From Bradyrhizobium sp. NDS-1 (GTDB taxonomy: Bacteria; Pseudomonadota; Alphaproteobacteria; Rhizobiales; Xanthobacteraceae): 64,000 nucleotides of DNA. Shown here piece by piece: positions 1-8,844 of the stretch. Below the pieces are notes generated by a model. It saw only the letters and a list, made by a program, of their open reading frames with translations. It was not told the origin of the DNA and ran no database searches. The stretch is from NCBI RefSeq assembly GCF_032918005.1, contig NZ_CP136628.1:2589501-2653500 (forward strand). Direction: 5' to 3'. Both the position numbers and the translations under genes were made by a program. Each line of letters opens with the position of its first letter. Position 1 is the stretch's first letter.

Positions 1-524
1 GGAAAGCTGCCGGCGACGCCGTCGACCATCTTGGTCAGTGTCGGCAGGCCGCCGCCGGCCCAGTTGATGCCGACGCGCATCAAGGAGATGCCGATGATCA
101 GAATGATGCTGCCGGTGACCACCGGAGGAAACAGCGGCAACAGTCTGCTGACGAACGGTGCGACGATGATGCCGAAGATGCCCGCGGCGATGACGGAGCC
201 GTAGATGCCGAGCAGACCGATATCAGGCGCTGCCGCCATCGACAGCATCGGACCGACTGACGCGAACGTCACGCCCATCATCACGGGCAGGCGAATGCCG
301 ACGCCGGGGAAGCCGATGCATTGCACCAGCGTCGCGAGCCCGCAGGCGAACAGGTCGGCGCTGATCAGGAAGGCGACATCCTCGGGCGGCAGCTTCAATG
401 CGCGTCCGATGATCAGCGGCACGGCGATCGCGCCGGCATACATCACCAGCACATGCTGGAGCCCGAGCGCCAAGAGGCGTGGGACCGGCAGGACCTCGTC
501 GACGGGATGGACTTCGCTGGACAT
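1..524 (-). CDS. NCS2-family xanthine/uric acid permease, N-terminal part (gene runs off the window)
   Basis: Inner-membrane nucleobase:cation symporter of the NCS2 (xanthine/uracil permease) family. Only the first ~174 residues are present. After a short cytoplasmic N terminus, the first membrane segment carries the family QH pair (GLQHVLVMYAG), followed by several hydrophobic helices. The ATG at 524-522 follows a GGGAGG Shine-Dalgarno sequence. It lies 17 nt downstream of the molybdenum hydroxylase on the same strand, so the two are probably co-transcribed and the substrate is probably xanthine, urate or a related purine. The substrate-specificity motif of the family lies outside the window, so the exact purine cannot be told. 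Confidence 0.88.
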   Translation of the reverse strand, partial: MSSEVHPVDEVLPVPRLLALGLQHVLVMYAGAIAVPLIIGRALKLPPEDVAFLISADLFACGLATLVQCIGFPGVGIRLPVMMGVTFASVGPMLSMAAAPDIGLLGIYGSVIAAGIFGIIVAPFVSRLLPLFPPVVTGSIILIIGISLMRVGINWAGGGLPTLTKMVDGVAGSF

Positions 525-541
525 CGATGAGACCTCCCAAC

Positions 542-3265
542 CTAACCAAACTTGTCGAGCAACGCGGGAAACAGCCGGTCCGGCTTGAAGGGCGGCGCGG
601 TGAAGCGGATGCCGGTTGCATTGGCGATGGCGTTGCCGAGCGCGGCGGCGACCGGATTGTATGGGCTCTCGCTCATCGACTTTGCGCCAAGCGGCCCGAT
701 CGTGTCGGACGTGTCGGCGAAGAACACCTCCGTGCGCGGCACGTCGGCGAACGAGGGCAGGTGATAGTCGCGGAATTTCGGGTTGGCGACGCGGCCGTTG
801 GCGTCGATCACCATCTCCTCGTAGAGCGCAGCACCGAGCGCCTGCGCGACGCCGCCTTCGACCTGACCGCGGCACTGCATGGGGTTGGCGACTACACCGG
901 CGTCCGCCGCCTGCACGCTCCTGAGAATCCTGAGCTCGCCGGTGCCCTTGTTCACGGCGATGCGAAACCCCTGGACGTTGAAGCCGACCGAACGCGGCGT
1001 GCCTGTGGAATTACCGCGGGCGGCAAATGGCTGTCCGCGTGCGCGCGCGAGCTTCGCCAGCTCGGCAAAAGGCATGCGCCGGACGCCGCTGACGACGGCA
1101 TTGTCCTCGAGCACACAGGCCTGAACGTCGCACAGCCAGGCATCGGCCGCCGCCGCCTTCAGCTCGGTCGCAAGCTGCATGGAAGCAGCATGCGTCGCCT
1201 TGCCGGCGACGAAGGTGCCGGCGCTGCCATAGGCGCCGGTGTCGTGGCCGCCATGGGCGGTATCGGACTGGCGCAGACGGATTCGGTCGACGGTGGTCGC
1301 GAGCGTGGTTGCTGCGATCTGCCGGTGCACCGTGCTGGTACCGTTGCCGAATTCGGCCGTGCCGACGGTGAGGTCGAAGCCGCCGTCCTCGTTGAGCGCA
1401 ATCATGGCGTCGGCGATGTGCCCGGCCGGCGGTGCGGAGTCGATCATGGTGAGGGCGATGCCGTCGCCGAGCAGCCATTCCGGCGAAAGCTCCGGCTGCG
1501 GCCCGCCGGCCTGCATGGCGCGCTCGACGAGGTCGAGGCATTGGTCGAGCCCGTAGGAGCCATAGTCGACGTCGTGAAATTCGGACGGCGGCGGCGACAG
1601 CATGGGGTCGCCGAGCCTGACGATGTTACGCCGGCGCATCTCGTAGGGGCTGATGCCGAGCTGCCTTGCCAGCTCGTCGATCGCGGCTTCCACCGCGATC
1701 AGCGCCTGCGGCAGGCCGTAGCCGCGAAACGCCCCCGCCGGCACGGTATTGGTGTAGACGGCGGCGCCGTCGACCCGCTTGTTCGGACAATTGTACACGC
1801 TGATGGACTCGGCCAGCGCATGGAACATCACCGGGCCGGCGTGATTGCCGTAAGCTCCGGTGTTGGAGAGCACGTCGAGCTGAAGCGCGGTGAGTTTGCC
1901 GTCGGCATCGGCGCCGGCCTTGATATGGACCCGCATCGGGTGCCGCGTCGAGGTCGCGATGAACTGCTCCTCGCGCGTGAGCTCCAGCTTCACGGGACGT
2001 CCGGTCCTCAGCGCAGCGAGCGCAAGGATGTCCTCGACGAACATCTCCTGCTTGCCGCCAAAGCCGCCGCCGACGCGCTCGCAGAACACGCGGACCTTGT
2101 CCATGGGGAGCTCAAAGATGTCCGCCAGTGCGCGCCGGGTCAGGAACGGGACCTGGGTGGAGGTGCGGACGTTGAGCACGCCGGAAGGATCGAGCCAGGC
2201 GAGGCCGCCATGGGTCTCCAACGCGGCATGCTGTACACGATGACTGTGGAAGGTGCCCTCGAAGGTGACGGCGGACGTCGCGAGCGCCGCCGCGACGTCA
2301 CCGAACTCGCCATGCGTCTCCGCGGCGAGGTTGCGCCTGGCGTCGGCGATGCGGTTCGCGGTGGTGCGGTCAGGATGAATGACGGGCGCGCCCGGCGCCA
2401 TCGCCTGCTCCGGATCGATCAGCGCGGGGAGAACCTCATATTCGACCTTGATCCGCCGGCACGCCTCCTCTGAGGCGGCTTCGCTCTCGGCGACGACGGC
2501 TGCAACCCGCTGTCCGATGAAGCGGACGACGTCGTCGAGAATGCGGGTGTCCTCCGGGTCCATCCAGTCCATCTCGTGCCGCGCAGTCGAGATCAGGACC
2601 GATGGTGCATCCTCATGCGTCAGCACCGCATGAACGCCGGGAACGCGAAGGGCGTCCGACTTGTCGATCGCGACGATCCTGGCGTGGGCGTGAGGTGACC
2701 GAACCAGCTTGATGTGCAGCAGGCCGTCGATGGCGGTGTCGAAAGTGTAGCGGGCCGTACCGCGCACGATGTCGGGGCCCGCCGGCGCCGGCAGACTGCG
2801 GCCGAATGCGGCACCGGCCTCGACGCTCGCCTCGACATTGGTCTTGCCGAGGATTGCATCCTCGATCGAGCGGTAGCCGGTACAGCGGCAGATATTGCCC
2901 TTCAACGCCGTGCCGAGATCGGTGCGCTGGGCCTGGTTCAGCGAGGCGCAGGTCAGGATCATGCCGGCGGTACAGAAGCCGCATTGAAAGCCTTGCGCAT
3001 CGAGGAAGGCCTGCTGCATCGGATGGTCGCCGTGCTCCCCGCCAAGACCTTCGATCGTGGTCACGCTGCGTCCCTCGGCGCGGAACGCCGGAATCAGGCA
3101 GCTATGCACGGGCTCGCCGTCGAGCAGCACGGTGCAGGCGCCGCAATCGCCGGCATCGCAGCCTTTCTTCACACCGAAATGGCCGAGCTCGCGCAGGAAC
3201 GTGCGCAGGCACTGGCCGGCGCGTGGAGCTTGCGAAAATGGCTTGCCGTTGATCTCGAAGCTCAT
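542..3265 (-). CDS. Xanthine dehydrogenase-type molybdenum hydroxylase, fused 2Fe-2S and molybdopterin subunits
   Basis: Oxidises a purine such as xanthine or hypoxanthine in the cytoplasm. Residues 1-150 form the small iron-sulfur subunit: the plant-type 2Fe-2S cysteines C36, C41, C44 and C56, and the second cluster C95, C98, C126 and C128 (CGFC...CRC). Residues ~160-907 form the molybdopterin subunit with GGGFGGK and GAFRGYG; near the C terminus GAKSMSES keeps the expected catalytic Glu. Separate small and large subunits are the commoner bacterial arrangement; this fusion resembles E. coli XdhD (YgfN). The start overlaps the FAD-subunit stop by 4 nt (ATGA), which implies translational coupling. 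Permease and deaminase neighbours support purine as substrate, but it is not proven. Confidence 0.9.
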   Translation of the reverse strand: MSFEINGKPFSQAPRAGQCLRTFLRELGHFGVKKGCDAGDCGACTVLLDGEPVHSCLIPAFRAEGRSVTTIEGLGGEHGDHPMQQAFLDAQGFQCGFCTAGMILTCASLNQAQRTDLGTALKGNICRCTGYRSIEDAILGKTNVEASVEAGAAFGRSLPAPAGPDIVRGTARYTFDTAIDGLLHIKLVRSPHAHARIVAIDKSDALRVPGVHAVLTHEDAPSVLISTARHEMDWMDPEDTRILDDVVRFIGQRVAAVVAESEAASEEACRRIKVEYEVLPALIDPEQAMAPGAPVIHPDRTTANRIADARRNLAAETHGEFGDVAAALATSAVTFEGTFHSHRVQHAALETHGGLAWLDPSGVLNVRTSTQVPFLTRRALADIFELPMDKVRVFCERVGGGFGGKQEMFVEDILALAALRTGRPVKLELTREEQFIATSTRHPMRVHIKAGADADGKLTALQLDVLSNTGAYGNHAGPVMFHALAESISVYNCPNKRVDGAAVYTNTVPAGAFRGYGLPQALIAVEAAIDELARQLGISPYEMRRRNIVRLGDPMLSPPPSEFHDVDYGSYGLDQCLDLVERAMQAGGPQPELSPEWLLGDGIALTMIDSAPPAGHIADAMIALNEDGGFDLTVGTAEFGNGTSTVHRQIAATTLATTVDRIRLRQSDTAHGGHDTGAYGSAGTFVAGKATHAASMQLATELKAAAADAWLCDVQACVLEDNAVVSGVRRMPFAELAKLARARGQPFAARGNSTGTPRSVGFNVQGFRIAVNKGTGELRILRSVQAADAGVVANPMQCRGQVEGGVAQALGAALYEEMVIDANGRVANPKFRDYHLPSFADVPRTEVFFADTSDTIGPLGAKSMSESPYNPVAAALGNAIANATGIRFTAPPFKPDRLFPALLDKFG

Positions 3266-4089
3266 GAGGGCCCTCCGGCCAGGAGTTCGCCGCGGATCTC
3301 CTCGCCGAGCCGCAGTGTCATGTGCTTGCGCCAGAGCGGCTGGCCGTGGATGTCGGTGTGGTACAGCTCATCGGTGATCTGCTGCATCAGCGCGGCACGA
3401 AGCGCGCTCGCATCCGGGACTTTGTGAAAGAGGAGCTGGATCGGCCGCACGGTCGATGCGGTGATTGTGAGCACCAGGGTGCCATCGGTATCAAGGCTGC
3501 CGACGAGAAGCGCCGCCGAGCGGCCGACAGGCGCCAGCGAGATTTGCCGAAAGGCGGTGCGGCGCTTCAACGCGTCAATCGGAATATCGATCTGGCGAAG
3601 CAGATCGCCCGGCGTCAGGCGATTGCGCTGGTTGCCGGTGACAAATTCGGCGACAGGAATTCGCTGTTCGCCGCCGCCGGCCTTCCAGATGGTGCAGACG
3701 CCGTCGAGCGCGGCGGTGAGCGAGATCATCGGTCCCGCCGGCAGCGACATGCAGAGATTGCCGCCGACGGTCGCGGTCTTCCAGATCTTGAACGAGGCAA
3801 GGAACGCGCGGCAGCACTGGCCGATCAGAGGTGCTGCGAGCCAGTCAGGCGGACAGGCGAGACCATCGAGCTCTGCGATGGTGCAAGTGGCGGCCACCGA
3901 GAGATGGCGCTCCGTGATCGTCAGCGCCGGCCATTTCAAATCGGTAAGATCGATCAGCCGCGTCAGCTGCGTTTGCGGCTCCGAGAACAGCCACGTGCCG
4001 CCCGCGAGCCAGGCATCCCCTGTCGTCCAGTCGGGCAGTTGCGCGCGCGATTGCGGATGGGCGATCGCTGTGATGGTATTCAAATCCAT
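3262..4089 (-). CDS. FAD-binding subunit of the molybdenum hydroxylase
   Basis: This 275-aa CoxM/YgfM-type FAD subunit passes electrons from the iron-sulfur clusters of the adjacent fused subunit to NAD or another acceptor. Visible family motifs are AGGTW near residue 30 (FAD pyrophosphate loop) and TVGGNLC near residue 107. The C-terminal CO-dehydrogenase flavoprotein domain follows. The ATG at 4089 faces the divergent deaminase gene across 147 nt, so this gene is probably the first of the xdh-permease operon. Its 3' end overlaps the next gene by 4 nt. No XdhC-type cofactor-insertion chaperone is seen in the window. Confidence 0.87.
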   Translation of the reverse strand: MDLNTITAIAHPQSRAQLPDWTTGDAWLAGGTWLFSEPQTQLTRLIDLTDLKWPALTITERHLSVAATCTIAELDGLACPPDWLAAPLIGQCCRAFLASFKIWKTATVGGNLCMSLPAGPMISLTAALDGVCTIWKAGGGEQRIPVAEFVTGNQRNRLTPGDLLRQIDIPIDALKRRTAFRQISLAPVGRSAALLVGSLDTDGTLVLTITASTVRPIQLLFHKVPDASALRAALMQQITDELYHTDIHGQPLWRKHMTLRLGEEIRGELLAGGPS

Positions 4090-4236
4090 GGCTGCGCCAA
4101 AGCTTCGACCCGGTGAATCGTGCGCCTGAGTCTTGCAAGACCGGAGCCAAGTCGCAACAACAAGTCGCAGCGGGATGGTATTGAGGCTGGTGCCAGCCTT
4201 GTGAGCCTGCCGTCAGGGGATGCGAGGAGCGGGATC
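4090..4236. promoter_or_regulatory. Divergent promoter region between molybdenum hydroxylase operon and 8-oxoguanine deaminase
   Basis: This 147-nt spacer separates two divergent purine-catabolism genes and must hold promoters for both. No clear sigma-70 hexamers or long palindrome stand out by eye. The deaminase has GAGGAG at 4224-4229, just upstream of its ATG at 4237. Confidence 0.4.
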
Positions 4237-5586
4237 ATGAGCGATTCAATGCCGATCTGGATCAGGGATCCCCTGGCCATCCTCGCAGGCGGTGCCGAGC
4301 GCGGGATCGTGGTGAAGGACGGCCGGATCGTCGAGCTCGTCCCGGCCGGCGGCACGCCTGCGACCGCTGATGTCGCGGTGTTCGATGCGGCCGAACACGT
4401 GGTGCTGCCGGGCCTGATCAACACCCATCATCATTTCTACCAGACGCTGACGCGGGCGCTGCCGGCGGCGATGGACCGCGAGCTGTTTCCCTGGCTACAG
4501 GCGCTCTATCCGGTGTGGGCGCGGCTGACGCCTGAAGCGCTCGAGCTCGGCGTCACCGTGGCGATGTCCGAGCTGCTGCTCTCCGGCTGCACCACCACGA
4601 CGGATCATCACTACGTCTTCCCCGCGGGGCTCGAAGACGCCGTCGATATCGAGGTCGGCGTTGCAAGGCGCCTCGGCATGCGCGTGCTGCTGACGCGCGG
4701 CTCGATGAATTTGTCGCAACGCGACGGTGGCCTGCCGCCCGACAGCGTCGTGCAGGACGAGGACACCATTCTCGCCGACAGCGCGCGCGTGGTGGCGAAG
4801 CATCACCAGCGCGGCGCGGATGCGATGGTGCAGGTCGCGCTGGCGCCGTGCTCGCCGTTTTCCGTGACGACCTCGCTGATGCGCGCCACCGCCGATCTCG
4901 CAGAAAAACTCGACGTGCGCCTGCATACCCACCTCGCCGAGACCGAGGACGAGAACAAATTCTGTGAGCAGATGTATGGCTGCCGCCCGCTCGACTATCT
5001 CGAGCAATGCGGCTGGCTCGATGCGCGCACGTGGCTGGCCCATGGCATTTTCTTCAATGCGGACGAGATGAAGCGGCTCGGCAAGGCCAGAACGACCATC
5101 AGCCATTGCGCGTGCAGCAATCAGTTGCTGGCCTCCGGCTGCTGTCCAGTGTGCGAAATGGAGGAGGCCGGGGTCGGGATCGGGATCGGCGTCGACGGCT
5201 CGGCCTCGAACGACGGCTCGAATCTGATGCAGGAGGTTCGCGCCGCCTTCCTGCTGCAACGGGCGCGCTATGGCGTGACCAAGGTCAGCCACAAGGACGC
5301 GCTGCGCTGGGCCACCAAGGGATCGGCGGCTTGTGTCGGCCGGCCGGAACTCGGCGAAATCGCAGTCGGAAAGGCCGCCGATCTCGCGCTCTTCAAGCTC
5401 GACGAATTGCGCTTCTCCGGCCATGGCGATCCCCTGGCCGCCCTGGTGCTATGCGGGGCGCATCGGGCAGACCGGGTGATGGTGGCGGGACGATGGGCCG
5501 TGATCGACGGCGCGATTCCGGGCCTCGATGTCGCCGACCTCATCCGCCGCCACAGCTCGGCCGGGCGGGCCATGCAGGCCGGATAG
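4237..5586 (+). CDS. 8-oxoguanine deaminase-type amidohydrolase
   Basis: A metal-dependent amidohydrolase (TIM barrel, 449 aa) of the 8-oxoguanine deaminase / TrzN / AtzB group, which replaces an exocyclic amino group on a purine or triazine by a hydroxyl. Zinc-site motifs are HHH at residues 64-66 (INTHHHFYQT), HLAETEDE, the SHCACSNQLL segment and the GVDGSASND loop near the C-terminal metal Asp. The ATG at 4237 was chosen over an upstream in-frame start because of the GAGGAG Shine-Dalgarno and because 449 aa fits the family. With the divergent xanthine dehydrogenase-like operon, its likely job is to feed 8-oxoguanine or guanine-type purines into oxidation. Hydroxyatrazine-type hydrolases are the main alternative. 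Confidence 0.82.
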   Translation: MSDSMPIWIRDPLAILAGGAERGIVVKDGRIVELVPAGGTPATADVAVFDAAEHVVLPGLINTHHHFYQTLTRALPAAMDRELFPWLQALYPVWARLTPEALELGVTVAMSELLLSGCTTTTDHHYVFPAGLEDAVDIEVGVARRLGMRVLLTRGSMNLSQRDGGLPPDSVVQDEDTILADSARVVAKHHQRGADAMVQVALAPCSPFSVTTSLMRATADLAEKLDVRLHTHLAETEDENKFCEQMYGCRPLDYLEQCGWLDARTWLAHGIFFNADEMKRLGKARTTISHCACSNQLLASGCCPVCEMEEAGVGIGIGVDGSASNDGSNLMQEVRAAFLLQRARYGVTKVSHKDALRWATKGSAACVGRPELGEIAVGKAADLALFKLDELRFSGHGDPLAALVLCGAHRADRVMVAGRWAVIDGAIPGLDVADLIRRHSSAGRAMQAG

Positions 5587-5693
5587 GGACAGGAATTGAA
5601 AGAGGGGGCGACCACAAGTGCCGGGTGCTTCTGGCCACCCCCTCCGAACCTCCTCCGGGAGGAGCAGGTGATCTGGGTCAAGCAAGAAGCGTG

Positions 5694-6773
5694 CTACTTG
5701 CCCGGGAGCTTGTCGTCGATGCCCTTGACGTAGAAATTCATGCCGAGGATCTGGCCGTCATCGAGGTGATCGCCGCCCTTGCACTCCACCGCCTTGCCGT
5801 CCTGCCCAACGATCGGGCACTTGAACGGATGCAGCTTGCCAGCGGTGATCGCGGCCTGGGCATCCTCTGCCATTTTTTTCACGTCGTCAGGCATGTTGGT
5901 GTACGGCGCCATCGAGAACATGTGGCTGTCGAGGCCGCCCCATGTGTCCTCGGATTTCCAGGTTCCCGCCAGCTCGGCCTTGACGCGCTCGATGTAATAG
6001 GGGCCCCAGGTGTCGAGGATCGAGGTGAGCTGGGTCTTGGGTCCGAACTTGATCATTTCGGAATCCTGGCCGAAGGCGAGCTTGCCGCGTTCGCTGGCAA
6101 TCTGCATCGCGGCGGGCGAATCCGTGTGCTGCATGATGATGTCGGCGCCCTGGTCGATCAGCGCCTTGGCGGCGTCGGCCTCCTTGCCCGGGTCGAACCA
6201 GGTGTTGGCCCAGATGATCTTGACCTTGATGTTCGGGTTGATGGTCTGCGCCGCCAGTATCGTCGCGTTGATGCCGGAGACGACCTCGGGAATGGGGAAC
6301 GAACCGATATAGCCGAGCACGCCGGCCTTCGACATCTTGGCCGCGATCAGGCCTTGAATGTAGCGGCCCTGATACCATTTGGCCGAGTAGGTCGACATGT
6401 TCGGATTGCGCTTGTAGCCGGTGGCGTGCTCGAAGTGCACGTTCGGATATTTCTTGGCGACCTTCAGCGTCGGATCCATGTAGCCGAACGAGGTCGTGAA
6501 GATCAGCTTGTTGCCGGCGCGGACGAGCTGCTCGATCGAGCGCTCGGCATCGGGGCCTTCGGGCACGTTCTCGAGATACGTCGTCTCGATCTTGTCGCCC
6601 AATTCCTTCACCAGTGCCTGGCGCCCCAGATCGTGCTGATAGGTCCAACCGAGATCTCCGATCGGACCCAGATAGATGAAGCCGACCTTCAGCTTGTCGG
6701 CGGCGGAGGCTGCACTGGCGTTCCCGGCAAGCAAGAGCCCGGCAGCGAGTGCAAGAAGTGATTTCCTCATCAT
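5694..6773 (-). CDS. BMP-family ABC transporter substrate-binding protein (purine nucleoside type)
   Basis: Periplasmic binding protein of the basic membrane protein (PnrA/Med) family, 359 aa, which binds nucleosides or purines. The N terminus is a typical signal peptide ending ASAAS-AADK. Family features include KVGFIYLGPIGDLGWTYQHD near residue 30, the TSFGYMDP segment and DSPAAMQ. Two adjacent ATG codons lie at 6773 and 6770 behind GGAG. It is the last gene of a four-gene operon (ATPase, two permeases, binding protein), an order common for bacterial nucleoside importers. Neighbouring purine enzymes support a purine ligand. Confidence 0.87.
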   Translation of the reverse strand: MMRKSLLALAAGLLLAGNASAASAADKLKVGFIYLGPIGDLGWTYQHDLGRQALVKELGDKIETTYLENVPEGPDAERSIEQLVRAGNKLIFTTSFGYMDPTLKVAKKYPNVHFEHATGYKRNPNMSTYSAKWYQGRYIQGLIAAKMSKAGVLGYIGSFPIPEVVSGINATILAAQTINPNIKVKIIWANTWFDPGKEADAAKALIDQGADIIMQHTDSPAAMQIASERGKLAFGQDSEMIKFGPKTQLTSILDTWGPYYIERVKAELAGTWKSEDTWGGLDSHMFSMAPYTNMPDDVKKMAEDAQAAITAGKLHPFKCPIVGQDGKAVECKGGDHLDDGQILGMNFYVKGIDDKLPGK

Positions 6774-6848
6774 CAATCTCCAAACTTCAGGGGACAGCCA
6801 CGACCCGCAACGTGCGCGCCCCATCGCGCACGCCGCGGAAATGAAAGC

Positions 6849-7766
6849 TCAGCGGTCAGGCACGAACACGGTGCCGAGCGCAGCCGGCGCGGTCGAGCCG
6901 CCGGTGCGCGCGCGGGAGAGCAGGACCAGCACGATGACGGTCGCAAGATAAGGCAGCGCCGACATGAACTGCGAGGGGATGCCGACACCCCAGCCTTGGG
7001 CGTGCAACTGCAGGATCGTCACCGCGCCGAAGAGATAGGCGCCGACCACGAGCCGGCCCGGCCGCCAGGACGAGAACACCACCAGCGCCAGCGCGATCCA
7101 GCCGCGGCCTGCGGTCATGCCGGGAATGAAGAACGGCGTATAAGCGAGCGGCAGATAGGCGCCGGCCAGGCCGGCACAGGCGCCGCCGAACATCACGGCG
7201 AAAGTGCGGATGCGCAGCACGGGATAGCCGAGGGCATGTGCGGAAACGTGATTGTCGCCGCAGGCGCGCAGGATCAATCCCGCCCGCGTTCGGTACAGGA
7301 ACCACCAGACGCCGGCGATCAGTGCGACGGAGAAGTAGACGAAGCCGTCCTCGCCGAACAGCACGCGGCCGATCAGCGGGATGTCCGTGAGGCCGGGAAT
7401 GGCGAGATGCACCGCCGGCGCGATGCGCTCGCCGACGAAGCGGGCGCCGATCAGGCCGGAGAGTCCAGCGCCGAGGATGGTGAGCGCAAGGCCGGTCGCA
7501 ACCTGGTTGACGGCGAGCCCGAGCGTCATCAGCGCGAAGATCAGCGACATCAGCGTGCCCGCGACAATGCCGAACAGCGCGCCGATGAAAATCGATCCAG
7601 TGAGCCAGGCGCCGGCAAAGCCGCAGGCCGCGCCAACGATCATCATGCCCTCGACGCCGAGGTTGAGCACGCCGGAACGCTCGGTCACGAGCTCGCCGGT
7701 CGCCGCGATCAGCAGCGGCGTCGACGCGGCGAGCACCGCGAGGATGATGGCCTCAACCAGCTCCAC
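6849..7766 (-). CDS. Nucleoside ABC transporter permease 2 (BMP type)
   Basis: Integral membrane permease of the BPD_transp_2 (NupQ/YufQ-like) type, 305 aa, with eight or more hydrophobic segments. The N-terminal stretch ERSGVLNLGVEGMM is a recognised motif of this permease class. It pairs with the permease encoded just upstream, whose 3' end overlaps this start by 14 nt, suggesting coupled translation. Together with the double ATPase and the BMP binding protein it forms a nucleoside/purine importer. Confidence 0.86.
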   Translation of the reverse strand: MELVEAIILAVLAASTPLLIAATGELVTERSGVLNLGVEGMMIVGAACGFAGAWLTGSIFIGALFGIVAGTLMSLIFALMTLGLAVNQVATGLALTILGAGLSGLIGARFVGERIAPAVHLAIPGLTDIPLIGRVLFGEDGFVYFSVALIAGVWWFLYRTRAGLILRACGDNHVSAHALGYPVLRIRTFAVMFGGACAGLAGAYLPLAYTPFFIPGMTAGRGWIALALVVFSSWRPGRLVVGAYLFGAVTILQLHAQGWGVGIPSQFMSALPYLATVIVLVLLSRARTGGSTAPAALGTVFVPDR

Positions 7767-8844
7767 GAGTCACCTGTCGGCTCGAAAACACCAGCTTGAA
7801 ACGATAGAGGATCAGGGAATCGCAGGCGAGCACGTAGAACAGCAAAATCCCCTGAAACACCTTGGTGACGTCCAACGGGATCTTCATCGCGATCTGCGCC
7901 TGCTCGCCGCCGATAAAGGTCAGCGCCAGGAAAAGGCCTGCAATCAATATCCCAAGCGGGTTCAGCCGGCCCAGAAAGGCCACGATGATCGCGGTAAAGC
8001 CGTAGCCGGGCGATATGCCGGGCTGGAGATGCCCGACGGGACCTGCGACCTCGATGATTCCGGCGAGGCCCGCGAGCGCGCCTGATACTGCGAAGGTCAG
8101 GATGACGAGCTGGTTGGCATTGAAGCCGCCGAAGCGTGCGGCGCGCGGCGCCGCACCGACGACGCGGATCTCGAACCCCTTGATGGTGCGCGCGAGCAGG
8201 ATCGCCGCTACCGCCACGACGAGCAAGGCGATGATCGAGCCGAGATGCAGCCGGCCGCCTTCGATCAGCAGCGGCACCGTCGCTACGGGATCGAACTCCG
8301 CCGTGGTCGGGAAGTTGAAGCCGTGCGGATCGCGCCAGGGCCCGCGCACGAGATAGTCGAGGAAGAGGTCGGCGACATAGACCAGCATCAGGCTGGTCAG
8401 GATCTCGCTGGCGCCGAACTTCACCTTGCAGATCGCCGGGATCAGCGCATAGAGCGCGCCCGCGGCGGCCGCGAGCACAAACATCGCCGGCAGCACCCAG
8501 CTCCCGGCATCGGTGCCCTGCGTCTTCACCGCGATCCAGCTTCCGGCGACCGCGCCGATCAGGAATTGTCCTTCGGCGCCGATGTTCCAGGCATTGGCGA
8601 GATAGCAGAGCGACAGCCCGGTCGCGATCATTACCAGCGGAGTCGCCTTCACCGCGATCTCCTGAAGCGAATAGCCGTCGGTCAAGGGCGCGATGAAATA
8701 GGCGTGCAAGGCGAGCAGCGGATTCTTGCCGAGGATCGCGAACAGGATGACCATGGTCGAGATCGTGAGGCCGATCGCGATCAGCGGAGAGACGAGGGCG
8801 ATTGTGCCAGAGCGTTCGGCGCGCTTCTCAAGCACCAACTGCAT
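7753..8844 (-). CDS. Nucleoside ABC transporter permease 1 (BMP type)
   Basis: Larger of the two permeases, 363 aa (NupP/YufP-like), with about ten hydrophobic segments and the family motif AWNIGAEGQFLIGA. The ATG at 8844 was chosen because translation from there begins MQLVLEKRAE before the first membrane helix. An in-frame start farther upstream would add an Arg-rich leader lying inside the ATPase gene. The start overlaps the ATPase 3' end by 17 nt and the stop overlaps the second permease by 14 nt, so the operon is tightly coupled. Confidence 0.86.
   Translation of the reverse strand: MQLVLEKRAERSGTIALVSPLIAIGLTISTMVILFAILGKNPLLALHAYFIAPLTDGYSLQEIAVKATPLVMIATGLSLCYLANAWNIGAEGQFLIGAVAGSWIAVKTQGTDAGSWVLPAMFVLAAAAGALYALIPAICKVKFGASEILTSLMLVYVADLFLDYLVRGPWRDPHGFNFPTTAEFDPVATVPLLIEGGRLHLGSIIALLVVAVAAILLARTIKGFEIRVVGAAPRAARFGGFNANQLVILTFAVSGALAGLAGIIEVAGPVGHLQPGISPGYGFTAIIVAFLGRLNPLGILIAGLFLALTFIGGEQAQIAMKIPLDVTKVFQGILLFYVLACDSLILYRFKLVFSSRQVTRGAG

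Noticed and set aside
479..2473. 664-codon open frame on the + strand
   Set aside because: It is the antisense shadow of the fused molybdenum hydroxylase; it has Arg/Gly-rich random composition, no motifs and no ribosome site.
5649..5664. Hairpin CTCCTCC/GGAGGAG downstream of the deaminase
   Set aside because: Loop of one base in the longest pairing and no T tract, so not a convincing terminator.
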